Part shown: in pieces, positions 37,701 to 45,901 of the stretch | Numbering within the stretch: position 1 is the stretch's first letter | Layout of the letters: each line of letters begins with the position of its first letter | Source: an uncultured Aquimarina sp. | Lineage (GTDB): Bacteria; Bacteroidota; Bacteroidia; Flavobacteriales; Flavobacteriaceae | NCBI GenBank assembly: GCA_947496555.1 | Contig: CANMDH010000019.1 | Coordinates: 35,536 to 99,535 of the forward strand | Direction of reading: 5' to 3' | DNA length: 64,000 nt | Notes under the pieces: generated by a model | What the model was told of the DNA's origin: nothing | Databases searched by the model: none | What the model saw: the letters and a program-made list of their open reading frames with translations, nothing else | Position numbers and translations under genes: made by a program

Positions 37701-38188
37701 ATACCAAATCTACCAGCATGGTTGGTGACAACATCGAGAACAATTTTCATATCACGAGCATGCACTTCATTGATTAAATCCTGAAAAGTGGCCCCTGGAG
37801 ATTCTAACCTTGGATCAACTTTGGTAAAATCCCAGGCATGATAACCGTGATAGTCTAGTGGACTGCGGTTATGAACAATTGGGGTAATCCAAATAGCTGT
37901 AAATCCCAGGTCTTTAATATAATCTAATTTTTGAATGAGTCCTTTGAAATCACCTTTCCAAGTTACATCATTGGGATCTGTAATAGTAGGATTTATGTTC
38001 GGATCTGGGTTGTACGAGGACCATTCTGTAGCAGCATTATTACTGGGATCGCCATCGAAGAAACGAGTAGTCATTAAAAAATAAATGGTTTCTTCTCTAA
38101 AATCTGTTTGACTATTTGCCGATATGGGAAAAAGTGATATTACCCCAAGATTGATCACGGTAAATAAACCGAGTAGTAGTTTTTTCAT
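34757..38188 (-). CDS. secreted alpha-amylase (GH13) with three CBM26-like modules and a T9SS type A sorting domain
   Basis: The 1143-residue multi-module enzyme should cleave internal alpha-1,4 bonds of starch or glycogen outside the cell. A signal peptide (1-26) precedes the GH13 barrel: region I DVVTNH (152-157), region II DAFRWDTVKH with nucleophile Asp296, region III FIFGEVAQ with acid/base Glu325, and region IV LDNHD with Asp406. Then follow a chitobiase-C-like Ig module (about 615-685), a CBM26-like module (about 691-778), a second Ig-like module (about 782-870) and two more CBM26-like modules (about 874-957 and 963-1047), each ending GWYxNGxWxD. The C-terminal ~85 residues (ITISPNPITQHSLISWYT ... 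GIYFCKITIDG) are a T9SS type A sorting signal. It converges with the susCD operon. Confidence 0.95.
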   Translation of the reverse strand: MKKLLLGLFTVINLGVISLFPISANSQTDFREETIYFLMTTRFFDGDPSNNAATEWSSYNPDPNINPTITDPNDVTWKGDFKGLIQKLDYIKDLGFTAIWITPIVHNRSPLDYHGYHAWDFTKVDPRLESPGATFQDLINEVHARDMKIVLDVVTNHAGRFGIKDVAEIKYNTDPTAPWYAPDNPNWEYDGLTPNPEDGLIWSRANLAKMPPPYNQNLAAFNFPSKENYVDTSDPDWYHHSGNGFAQGFDDIENLQNRALAGDTPDLNTGSQVVRDYLVDAYATFINMGVDAFRWDTVKHISREDIIYFYDAFKAINPDLFIFGEVAQKRHELHPVDEINPHYYTWRGAVNNSEPLNLAVIDFFAEATFHGTFEEGQSFSTVKAAARYDHLYSDPSTLVTWLDNHDFGPNNDWNRRYGGSDENLAACMNFMFTWRGIPAVYYGTEMRFKAGEFADIHDASGIERSINETGRAYYGDVIDQASSHKIYQHIKKLNAIRKAVPALQKGAWSWKDAPGNAVAYRRTYQNSEVVVGLTKDGGASFSISGMTNGIYRDAVTGREAVVSNGTLNFSVTSGSAGIYVLNGPGLLGECGGGFFENCVNGPLNPAVVINPNNTRSENPIQISMEGLGGAGSPYDIYYTTDGSNPNASSTRYTGSFTITESTTIKAIVYDKDGTTSEITTKDYQIGPIEGLRVYFKKPTNWSQANVHYWNQSPDALPPSNWPGPQMTQIDNSDWYEYIFEGVISTNLLFSDNGNNKTADLFRDKDGWYDNGIWHDSDPRDNTNTPPSLSISPEGGSFTQGETVSVTLNATDNNPNGVRIYYTLNGDQPSTASTLYSSAISITQDTTIKAIAYDIGGLGSDTVNNTFTFSNSDSITIHYKGPLNSPEIYFWNTSPATLSTSWPGEPMADQGNGWFTYTFSNVNCMNLIFNDNGANQTADLNRCGDGWYYNGVWHDSNPEEAQQLTVYFKSDSFSSPEIYFWNVTPSGNTTTWPGETMIADIDGWYRYTFENTNCTNIIFSNNGASQTTDLNRCTNGWYYNGSWYDNQPNTLRVKNVALPSKITISPNPITQHSLISWYTDKKQSNVKIEISNLYGESQIIFDAMVTKGKHSHKLNKNGFLSTSGIYFCKITIDGISFFTKVLKP

Positions 38189-38231
38189 TAGTGTGTTCTT
38201 GTGTTTGTGTGAAATAAATGGATTATCTATT

Positions 38232-38257
38232 AAGTATTAATTAAAATTTTAATACTT
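38232..38257. repeat. AT-rich hairpin in the amylase leader
   Basis: AAGTATTAA / TTAATACTT with an 8-nt loop, 44 bp upstream of the amylase start. It could form in the 5' untranslated RNA; no function is established. Confidence 0.4.
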
Positions 38258-38313
38258 TTTTTGACAATATGGTAATTTAGGTAAATTCTTACACGGACTT
38301 TCTTAACAAACAA

Positions 38314-38329
38314 ACGAAAACGTTTTCGT
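38314..38329. promoter_or_regulatory. LacI-type operator palindrome upstream of the amylase gene
   Basis: ACGAAAACGTTTTCGT is a perfect 16-bp palindrome with a central CG, the hallmark of LacI/GalR-family operators. It lies 126 bp upstream of the amylase ATG. No LacI-family gene is in the window, and I found no second copy upstream of susC. Regulation by an unlinked maltose-type repressor or activator is inferred. Confidence 0.7.
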
Positions 38330-38374
38330 GTTCATAAATTTATTAACATTTACGCCTTTATACTTGTAAAAAAA

Positions 38375-39001
38375 TTATTTTCTGAAAATAATTAGATTCT
38401 CTTTGATCTCTAATGTTTTGAATTTAAACCTGTTTTTGATCCAATGTAAGGAGTCGTTGGTATAAAAGAAAACATGAGTAGGATCGTTTTTATACCACCA
38501 GGAACCGAAATCTATGGTTTGATTGTACAAGTTTGTTTTGCAGTATAAAGTTCCTTTGGAATTTAGTAACGTAGACAAAAGTTTAAACTCTTTGAAAGGA
38601 TAATAGAAATGCTCCATTACTTCGCAACAGATAATATAGTCATATTTGTTCTTTAGGGCTGTATTATTAGAATCAAAGTAAGGATCATAGGTGATTACTT
38701 TGTACCCTTTTTCTAGTAGTAATGAAGTAATAACAGGGCCACTTCCTGAACCAAAATCTAAACCAATATGGCTGGCGTTATAATCATTATTGATGGCAGC
38801 AACGATAGGTGAGACAAAGTTTTGATATCCTGGATCGGTAACATCATTTTGATGGAGTTGATAGCGTTTTTTTTCTTCTTCAGGAGAAAGAAAATAGAAT
38901 GGATCCAGCAAAATCCCATTACATTTGGTGCAACTAAAGAATTTTCTTCCCTTTATTTCAGAAAATAGGTTGGTTTCTGAACTGCAAAGAGAACATTGCA
39001 T
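38375..39001 (-). CDS. class I SAM-dependent methyltransferase with N-terminal zinc ribbon
   Basis: The 208-residue protein has an N-terminal four-Cys zinc ribbon (CSLCSSETNLF ... FFSCTKCNGILLD) followed by a Rossmann methyltransferase core with HIGLDFGSGSGPVITSLLLE (motif I) and YDYIICCEVMEHFYYP (motif IV with the VxEH pattern). This layout is seen in methyltransferases acting on small molecules or glycans (methyltransf_23 group). The C-terminal THVFFYTNDSLHWI also fits. It starts 6 bp after the DUF349 gene, so the two are likely cotranscribed. The substrate is unknown. Confidence 0.87.
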   Translation of the reverse strand: MQCSLCSSETNLFSEIKGRKFFSCTKCNGILLDPFYFLSPEEEKKRYQLHQNDVTDPGYQNFVSPIVAAINNDYNASHIGLDFGSGSGPVITSLLLEKGYKVITYDPYFDSNNTALKNKYDYIICCEVMEHFYYPFKEFKLLSTLLNSKGTLYCKTNLYNQTIDFGSWWYKNDPTHVFFYTNDSLHWIKNRFKFKTLEIKENLIIFRK

Positions 39002-39007
39002 ACAAAG

Positions 39008-41236
39008 CTAAAGTTGTTTGATTTTTACTAATTTGGCTTTCCAAACTTCAAGTGTTTCCCGGTGTTTTTGAATGTTCTTTTGTACTTCTTGTACAAGAGG
39101 GTTGTCATCTTTGGCGTTTTTGAAAAACTGGAGATTATTTTCTAACTGACGAATTTCGCTATTCACTTCATCGATTTTCTTCCGAATAAAGTTTTGCTCA
39201 TTTCTGAGTGCTCTATCATCGGTCTGATTAGACAGGGTATTCAACTTATTTTCATATTTGATGAGTTCTGTCTCTTTACGACTCAAATTAAGTTGTTTAA
39301 AAAGATCATCCAAAACTTTATTATATTCAGACTCAATGTTCTTCTTTTTATACGGAACTCTGCCTAGGGTTTTCCAGACAGCTATATTTTCTTTGATAGT
39401 CTTTAAATCAACTTCAGAATCCCCCGATAACGTCAAACCTTTGAGTGTTTCAATTTGCGCCTGTTTCTTTTCAAGTGAAGCTAATTCTTCTTTATTAGCC
39501 TCGTTTCTTTCGGCATGCAGTCGATCAAAATACGAGTTGCAGGCGTCTTTAAATCTCTTCCAAATTCGGTCACTATCCTTACGTGGGACATGACCAATCT
39601 TTTTCCAATCTGCCTGAATTTTTTTCATTAAGGGAGTTGTAACAGAAAAATCATCACTATCCTTATTATCTTCAGCAATTTTGATGAGTTCCATCTTTTT
39701 ATTGAGGTTGTCGAACTGCTCCCTTTTTAGGCCTTTATAAAAAGCATTTTTGTTACGATTAAAGTCGCGAACGGCATTCTTAAACTCGCTCCATGTTTGT
39801 TCATTAACATTAGAAGGAACCTTACCGGCTTTAAAGAACTCTTCTCGTAAAGCCTCAATTTCTTTAATTTTTTGTTGCCAACCACTATGGTTGTTTGGGT
39901 GACCTGATCCGACTTCGATAATCTTTTGGATAATTTCTCTTTTGTTTTCGAGATTTACCTCATAAACTTTGTCTAGTTCTTTGAAATATTTCTGACGGTT
40001 TTCATGAATTTGCTTGGTGAGCGCACTAAATTTTTCCCAGATAGGTTCTCTATATTCTTTACCTACAGGTCCCAAATCTTCTTTCCACATTTTGTGAAGC
40101 AATTGTAACTCTCTAAAAGCTCTATTTACATCTGTTTCTTGTGCCAGTTCTGTAGCACGTTCAATAATTTTAAGTTTTTGCTCTAGATTATGTTTAAAAT
40201 CCAAATCTCTAAACTCTCTGTTTAGGTGCAGAAAATCGTAGAAATTCTCGGTATGATGATGGTATGTATTCCATACGGTGTTATACTTGTCTCTGGGAAT
40301 TGGGCCTGCATTACGCCACCTTTCTTGTATACTTTTGAAATGATTATAAGTAGAATTGATATTTTCATCTACATTCAATAGCCCTTTCAATTCATCAATT
40401 AATTCTAGCCTTCTTTTCAGATTTTCCTGAAGGTCTCTTTTTAAATTTTGATAATATGCGTTACGCTTCTCTTTATAATCAAAGTAAACTGAATTAAACT
40501 CTTTTTTGATAGGTGTAGAATAATAGAAGTCAATGATATCACCGCCATCGGCCAAAAACTCTTCTTTTTTTTGTTCTACTTCTTCATTGAATTTTTCGTT
40601 AAACTCATTTCTGATTTCGTCAACGTGCTCTTTAATTGCCTGAACTTTTTCATTTTTAACCAAACCTCGCAGTTCCTTGATCAGTTCTTCTTTGGACATT
40701 GCATGGTAATCTTTTTTCTGGATATCATGCTTTTCTTGGGTAGTTTCGTCTTCACTGTGTTCGGCTACCGCCTCGTCCATTTGATTTTGTACGTGATCGT
40801 GCTCTGATGTTTCTTCAGATTCTACAGCAGTAGTATTTTCAGAGTTTTTTTCTGTTGCTTCGGGTTCTGGCTTTTGTGCCTCATTTTCAGCTGTTTCAGC
40901 TTGATTTTCTTCAAATTCTTCAGTAGTAGTTTCAGAGTTTTTTTCTGTTGCTTCGGCCTCTGGCTCTTGTGCCTCGGTTTCAACTGTTTCAGTTTGATTT
41001 TCTTCAGGTTCCGAAGAATTTGAGTCCTTTTCAGGATCTTTTTGCTTCGTATCCTCGTTTGCTTCAGATTTGATGGTTTCTGTTTCAGATATAGCAGTAT
41101 CTTCCTGTCCAGATTCTATGTCTGTTAAGTTGGATTCTTGATCTGCTGTAATAGAATTTTCAGAATGTGTTTCTAGTATTTCTATTTTATTTTCTTCATT
41201 TCCATCTGCCTTGGGCAGGTTATCACGTGTGGACAT
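39008..41236 (-). CDS. DUF349 domain-containing protein with long acidic N-terminus
   Basis: The 742-residue cytoplasmic protein has an N-terminal ~180 residues extremely rich in Glu, Thr, Asn and Gln, including two copies of a 31-residue repeat (ETEAQEPEAEATEKNSETT type). The remainder consists of about five helical DUF349 repeats of ~70 residues, each with patterns such as RWRNAGPIPRDKYNTVWNTY, MWKEDLGPVGKEYREPIWEK and DWKKIGHVPRKDSDRIWKRF. Coiled-coil segments dominate. DUF349 proteins are common in Bacteroidota and in Actinobacteria, with no firmly assigned function. No signal peptide or membrane segment is seen. Confidence 0.9.
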   Translation of the reverse strand: MSTRDNLPKADGNEENKIEILETHSENSITADQESNLTDIESGQEDTAISETETIKSEANEDTKQKDPEKDSNSSEPEENQTETVETEAQEPEAEATEKNSETTTEEFEENQAETAENEAQKPEPEATEKNSENTTAVESEETSEHDHVQNQMDEAVAEHSEDETTQEKHDIQKKDYHAMSKEELIKELRGLVKNEKVQAIKEHVDEIRNEFNEKFNEEVEQKKEEFLADGGDIIDFYYSTPIKKEFNSVYFDYKEKRNAYYQNLKRDLQENLKRRLELIDELKGLLNVDENINSTYNHFKSIQERWRNAGPIPRDKYNTVWNTYHHHTENFYDFLHLNREFRDLDFKHNLEQKLKIIERATELAQETDVNRAFRELQLLHKMWKEDLGPVGKEYREPIWEKFSALTKQIHENRQKYFKELDKVYEVNLENKREIIQKIIEVGSGHPNNHSGWQQKIKEIEALREEFFKAGKVPSNVNEQTWSEFKNAVRDFNRNKNAFYKGLKREQFDNLNKKMELIKIAEDNKDSDDFSVTTPLMKKIQADWKKIGHVPRKDSDRIWKRFKDACNSYFDRLHAERNEANKEELASLEKKQAQIETLKGLTLSGDSEVDLKTIKENIAVWKTLGRVPYKKKNIESEYNKVLDDLFKQLNLSRKETELIKYENKLNTLSNQTDDRALRNEQNFIRKKIDEVNSEIRQLENNLQFFKNAKDDNPLVQEVQKNIQKHRETLEVWKAKLVKIKQL
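40836..41012 (-). repeat. imperfect 93-bp direct repeat in the acidic region of the DUF349 gene
   Basis: CAGAGTTTTTTTCTGTTGCT recurs at 40840 and 40933, an offset of 93 bp or 31 codons, with matching sequence on both sides. It encodes two Glu/Thr-rich repeat units. Confidence 0.8.
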
Positions 41237-41376
41237 TGTGTGAACGTTTTTGTTTGTCTGAGCTTAATCTATGACTAAGATACTAACATATTAGAAAACC
41301 TCAAAGTTATTAAGGGGTTTTAAGAGTCCCGAAAAAGGATTTTAGTAGGAATTTTATGACAAAATTGACCTAAAGA

Positions 41377-42108
41377 TTAGGTATTCCAGATCTCCCAGGC
41401 TTTTTCTGCTTGTAAAATTAACATTTGTAATCCGTTAGAGACTTTGGCTCCTTGTTGCGCCCCTTTTTTCATGAAAGTTGTTTGATCGGGATTATAGATG
41501 AGATCATACAAGATGTGATTTTTGGTAATATACTCATAAGGGATGTTCGGGCAATTTTCTGTATTAGGATGGGTGCCAAGAGGAGTACAATTGATAATTA
41601 ATTTATAAGAATTAATGGTATCCTCATCAAGATCGTTATAACTAAGTTCGTTAAAATCGGGATTCCTGGAAACAAAAGTATGGCTTATCTCTAGGCGGTC
41701 CAGTGCAAAAGCAATCGCTTTTGACGCTCCTCCTGTTCCTAAAATTAGAGCTTTCTTGATAGTTGGATTCAAAAGAGGAATTAAAGATTCTGTAAAACCA
41801 TAATAATCGCTATTGTAGCCTGTTAGTGTGTGATTTTTTTCAAGTTTAATAACATTAACAGCCCCAATTTCTTTGGCAATAGGATCTAGATTGTCTAAAT
41901 AAGAAATTACCTCTTCTTTATACGGTATGGTAACATTTAATCCTTTTATATTTGGATTATTAATTACTTCTTTTAAATCTTCAATTTTTGCAAGATCAAA
42001 ATTATTGTATTCACAATCGAGATTTTCTTTTTCAAACTTTTCGGAAAAATAACCTCGAGAAAAAGAATACCCTATATTTTTACCGAGTAAGCCGTAAATT
42101 TTTTTCAT
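41377..42108 (-). CDS. aroE: shikimate dehydrogenase
   Basis: This NADPH-dependent enzyme reduces 3-dehydroshikimate to shikimate in aromatic amino acid synthesis. The 243-residue protein is slightly short for the family but complete: YGLLGKNIGYSFSRGYFSEK at the N-terminus (SxS substrate site), NVTIPYKEEVISYLD (catalytic Lys), IGAVNVIK, and the dinucleotide-binding ALILGTGGASKAIAFAL, then NCTPLGT and a C-terminal NGLQMLILQAEKAWEIW. Its start overlaps the stop of the upstream DUF368 gene by 4 bp, so translation is probably coupled. Confidence 0.95.
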   Translation of the reverse strand: MKKIYGLLGKNIGYSFSRGYFSEKFEKENLDCEYNNFDLAKIEDLKEVINNPNIKGLNVTIPYKEEVISYLDNLDPIAKEIGAVNVIKLEKNHTLTGYNSDYYGFTESLIPLLNPTIKKALILGTGGASKAIAFALDRLEISHTFVSRNPDFNELSYNDLDEDTINSYKLIINCTPLGTHPNTENCPNIPYEYITKNHILYDLIYNPDQTTFMKKGAQQGAKVSNGLQMLILQAEKAWEIWNT

Positions 42109-43133
42109 TTTGAAGATTTGAGCGTTCGTTTACCATACCATTCTAACCATAAAACAATACCTATACCAACTAGAATAAAAAAGATGCCAACATAGGTCTC
42201 TATGACAGAGATATCAGGAAAATAACGATCGTAATTATCTAATATTGGGTCACCTAAAGCATCAATAAGTGTACTGCCTTGTTCATTGATTTTGTATATT
42301 TTATGTTTCCAGGGCCAAACAACTCCCAGAGAACCGGTTATAAACCCAATAATAGAAGCAAATGTTGCGGTTTTATATCTTTTTAATACGTATCCTAGAA
42401 AATGTGATAGAGTGACTAAGCCCGTAAGAGACCCAAGACTAAAAACGACAAGTACCTTTAATAAACGAACTCTTTGAGTATTCTCAATAAAAGAAAGATC
42501 CCAGCGTATCAAGTCTGCAATAGTATCGTATAAAGCGTTTACAGAATCAACCAAAAGTAACACGTAATTTCCGAATAATATTAGAATAAAAGAACCTGAT
42601 AATCCCGGTAATGTCATGCCAGAAACACCAATAATACCGCATATAAAAACAAACCATAAGTTGTCATTTTCTTTGGCTGGATCCAATAAACTTATACTCA
42701 CACCAGCTATAATACTTATGATAATAAGGCTTATATTTCTTCGGCTCCAATCATCAAAATCTTTAACTATATAATATATCGAACCTACGATCATTCCAAA
42801 GAATGCTGCCCAAACATACAATTCGTAGTGAACGATCAGATAATCCAGGATTTTTGAAACACTAAAATAACTGATTAGCATTCCTAGAATCAATAGGCCA
42901 AGAAATTTACCGTTGATGTATCTCCAGAAACTTTTAAACCTAAAGTTGATAAAGAGCTTAAATGCTTTAAAATTTATCTTTTGAAGTGAATAGATAAATT
43001 CTTCATAAAAACCGGCGACAAAGGCAACAACACCTCCCGAAACTCCTGGCACTTTGTTGGCGGCACCCATTGCAAGGCCTTTAATCACCAAAAAAAGCTT
43101 ATCGGTAAAAGTTCGGGTGCTTTGTTGCATCAT
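42105..43133 (-). CDS. DUF368 membrane protein (PopT-type undecaprenyl-phosphate translocase family), copy 1
   Basis: The 342-residue polytopic membrane protein has about eight to nine helices. The conserved GLAMGAANKVPGVSGGVVAFVA near the N-terminus and GVSGMTLPGLSGSFILILFGNY in the middle are the duplicated family signature. DUF368 proteins have been identified as PopT, which recycle undecaprenyl phosphate across the cytoplasmic membrane for cell-wall and O-antigen synthesis; the assignment here is by family. It lies 3 bp after the second DUF368 gene and overlaps aroE by 4 bp. Confidence 0.88.
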   Translation of the reverse strand: MMQQSTRTFTDKLFLVIKGLAMGAANKVPGVSGGVVAFVAGFYEEFIYSLQKINFKAFKLFINFRFKSFWRYINGKFLGLLILGMLISYFSVSKILDYLIVHYELYVWAAFFGMIVGSIYYIVKDFDDWSRRNISLIIISIIAGVSISLLDPAKENDNLWFVFICGIIGVSGMTLPGLSGSFILILFGNYVLLLVDSVNALYDTIADLIRWDLSFIENTQRVRLLKVLVVFSLGSLTGLVTLSHFLGYVLKRYKTATFASIIGFITGSLGVVWPWKHKIYKINEQGSTLIDALGDPILDNYDRYFPDISVIETYVGIFFILVGIGIVLWLEWYGKRTLKSSK

Positions 43134-43136
43134 AGG

Positions 43137-44102
43137 TTAATTAGCTTTTTTTACGGCAAGGCGCTCTAAGATAAGAATTAATAGAAAACCTATGGTTATA
43201 AAGAGTAAAACAAGAAGTATTTTGGCGTCACCATCAAAATGAGTTGGGAAAATACTTTTTTCTATAAATGGAACTTTTATACCTTCAGAGTTTGTTCTCC
43301 AGGAGAGGACTTCTTTCCATGGCCATAATTTATTAAGCGATCCTATCATAAATCCGGTAAGAACAGCCAAAGTCATATTCTTATGATTTTTGAACATCCA
43401 GTTTAATGCCTTAGAAAATACCTTTAAACCAGTAATAGCTCCAATACCTATAAAGGTCAATTTCATAATTGCCTCGGATAATAGATCAAAATCCATATTT
43501 ACAAGCCCATCGCGAAGCTTGTTTAAAATATCTATAAAGGTTTGATATGCTCCAAGAATTAACAAGATAAAAGAGCCGGATATACCCGGTAGGATCATTG
43601 CAATAATTGCTATAAAACCACAAAATAAAAGATACCAGTTACTATCAGGTGAAGCTAGTGGCTCTACTATAGTTATAAAATAAGAGAGTATAGCAGCCAA
43701 AATAACCCCAACGAGTACTTTTGGTTTCCAAGATGTGATTTGTTTGCCAATATAAACTATGCTGGCTAGCACTAGTCCGAAAAAAAAGGCCCATAGTAAT
43801 ACTGGTTCGTTATGAAGTAACCATTTGATTGCTTTGGCCAATGATAATATGCTCGTAATAATACCCAAAAAAAGAGTGGATAAAAAAGGAAGGTTATATG
43901 CTCTCCAGGAGTTTAAAAAACCTTCTTTTTTCCATTTTGAAAAAAAACCTAAATCTAATTTGTTAATAGTTTCGATTAATTCTTCGTATATCCCAGATAT
44001 AAAGGCTATTGTTCCCCCTGAAACACCAGGAACAACATCTGCAGCTCCCATGGCAAGTCCTTTTAAAGAAATAATTAGGTAGTCCTTAAGACTTCTTCGC
44101 AT
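43137..44102 (-). CDS. DUF368 membrane protein (PopT-type undecaprenyl-phosphate translocase family), copy 2
   Basis: The frame opens at a TTG (44120), but ATG 44100-44102 (MRRSLKDYLIISLKGLAMGA) gives the normal family start and 321 residues. The signatures GAADVVPGVSGGTIAFISGI and IIAMILPGISGSFILLILGA are intact, as are the polytopic helices. It is the tandem paralogue of 42105-43133; both retain the core motifs, so neither looks decayed. Two adjacent PopT-like proteins may form a heteromer or serve different lipid carriers; nothing in the sequence decides this. Confidence 0.88.
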   Translation of the reverse strand: MRRSLKDYLIISLKGLAMGAADVVPGVSGGTIAFISGIYEELIETINKLDLGFFSKWKKEGFLNSWRAYNLPFLSTLFLGIITSILSLAKAIKWLLHNEPVLLWAFFFGLVLASIVYIGKQITSWKPKVLVGVILAAILSYFITIVEPLASPDSNWYLLFCGFIAIIAMILPGISGSFILLILGAYQTFIDILNKLRDGLVNMDFDLLSEAIMKLTFIGIGAITGLKVFSKALNWMFKNHKNMTLAVLTGFMIGSLNKLWPWKEVLSWRTNSEGIKVPFIEKSIFPTHFDGDAKILLVLLFITIGFLLILILERLAVKKAN

Positions 44103-44183
44103 ATTCAATTGTTTTAACAATTTTTAGTCAAAACAAATGTATGCATTTTTGCTATTAAAAATTATAGAAAAAAAGAGTCTTTT

Positions 44184-45578
44184 TTAGGGTTGCTTGTATT
44201 CAGAAATAATGTTTTTTACTAGGGTAAGGTTAAATACTTTTTCAAAAAGCTCTTCTAAGACAATATGATATTCGTAATCCAGTTCAAGAGCTTTTCTGAT
44301 ATGGTGTTCACCCTTATCATAATCCTGCTTTTCGTAATGTAACCCTGCTAAACGGTATTGAACCTCTGCATTATCGGGATAAAACTCTATTGCCTGATAC
44401 AGGTTTTGTACTGCAGCATCGGTTTCTCCAAGAAACCTTAGGATATCGGAACGATTTAGCCAGGTTTCTAATTCGTAATTACCTAATTCTAAAGCTTTTC
44501 GGTACCCTCGTTCAGCTTCTTCAAAAAAAGCAAGCTTATTATTTATTTTGGCATATCGTTTCCAGTACAATACGTTTTCTCCATCTATATTTATAGCTTT
44601 ATTTGTGTAGTATAAAGCTTTTTGATAGTTACGTTTACGCATGTAGAAATCTGTAATTGCTATCCATCCTTTATCTAGTAACGGGTCTTCATGTACTGTT
44701 TTGGAATAATGCTGAATTGCTAAATCGTCGCTACCCAATTTTTCGAAACATTTTCCTATTCTTAACAAAGCAAAAGAAGTAGGATCGTCTAATTCTAAGG
44801 TAATTCTATAATTTTCGATAGCTTCATTATATCTTTTTAACTTTTCAAGTACTTTTCCTTTTTCAAGATAAGCCCCAATAAAATATTCGTCACTTATAAT
44901 GGCAAAGTCAAAAGCCGCCAGGGCTTTCTCATATTCTTTGAGATCAAAATATTGTTTTCCTACTTGATGCCAGGCAACTTCACAATACGGGTTCTTATTC
45001 AAAAACATATTGAGGTATTCGATGGCCTCTTCATGTTGTTCTAAGAAATCAAAACAGTAGATAATATTGTATAATGCAGAGTAATCCTGATCATCGGTTT
45101 CGAGACATCGCATAAAATTAACCTTGGCATTCTCAAAATCATCCATAAAGAGATATTCCATACCAATAAGGGAATATACATCTGCTTCGTCATTAGTATA
45201 TTCTAGTGCCATGCTTAAAAGTTCAATGGCTTTGAAATGATCATTTTGTTTTGAGAGAATATTGGCTTTCTGAATATAAATTTCTTCATTTTCTGGCTCT
45301 AGAGCATGTAATTGTGCCAAAAGATCATCTGCTTTTTCTAAACGATCTTCAAATACCAACACTTCAACTTGTAATAGCTTAAGGTTTACAGAAGATGGGT
45401 GTTGAGAAAGTCCAAGAGAAATTGCCTTTTTTGCTTTGGCGATTTTACCATTTTCCAAATAATGATGAATAATAGATTCAAACTCATCTGAATCAAAAAA
45501 TTTAACATCATTAGATCTCAGCATAGACTCATATCGAGTAATTGAGAAATTATTTTCTTCTTCGTGGTTAAATTTCAT
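44184..45578 (-). CDS. tetratricopeptide repeat (TPR) protein
   Basis: The 464-residue protein is built almost entirely of TPR helical hairpins (at least ten), for example ALYNIIYCFDFLEQHEEAIE, AWHQVGKQYFDLKEYEKALA, ALLRIGKCFEKLGSDDLAIQ, and VQYRLAGLHYEKQDYDKGEH. No signal peptide or membrane helix is present, so it should be a cytoplasmic scaffold for protein contacts. It lies upstream of the DUF368-DUF368-aroE run with 81 bp between and may head that operon. The partner is unknown. Confidence 0.88.
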   Translation of the reverse strand: MKFNHEEENNFSITRYESMLRSNDVKFFDSDEFESIIHHYLENGKIAKAKKAISLGLSQHPSSVNLKLLQVEVLVFEDRLEKADDLLAQLHALEPENEEIYIQKANILSKQNDHFKAIELLSMALEYTNDEADVYSLIGMEYLFMDDFENAKVNFMRCLETDDQDYSALYNIIYCFDFLEQHEEAIEYLNMFLNKNPYCEVAWHQVGKQYFDLKEYEKALAAFDFAIISDEYFIGAYLEKGKVLEKLKRYNEAIENYRITLELDDPTSFALLRIGKCFEKLGSDDLAIQHYSKTVHEDPLLDKGWIAITDFYMRKRNYQKALYYTNKAINIDGENVLYWKRYAKINNKLAFFEEAERGYRKALELGNYELETWLNRSDILRFLGETDAAVQNLYQAIEFYPDNAEVQYRLAGLHYEKQDYDKGEHHIRKALELDYEYHIVLEELFEKVFNLTLVKNIISEYKQP

Positions 45579-45901
45579 ACACGTTGATTAAAGATGCTCA
45601 ATAAATCAAAAAGTGATGCAGCTACTTTTTCTGTTTTCCCCAACAAAAAAGAATTATACATACTCCAATACTTCATTTATTTTTTGCATTATTGATTTCC
45701 TTAGTACTAAAATTACAAATGAAATCAATCATTTGAACTTCATGAATCAATTGTTTTTAACAAACTAATTAACAAAATATGTACCATTATATAAATAATG
45801 TGTAAAGTTTTGTACGTAGTGTAAGCGACTATGTTTTTTATGGATTTGTGAAAAGAAAGAATAATATCTTAAATATACGGTTTTTTAACCAGAATATTGC
45901 A
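45579..45901. other. 323-bp intergenic region
   Basis: AT-rich sequence between the TPR gene start and the end of the aminotransferase gene. I see no open frame, exact TAnnTTTG box, strong hairpin or RNA gene in it. Confidence 0.5.

Noticed and set aside
38232-38257. Rho-independent terminator upstream of the amylase
   Set aside because: A T-run follows only on the plus strand, where the upstream susCD transcript is already stopped at 34682-34715; more likely an AT-rich chance hairpin or leader structure.
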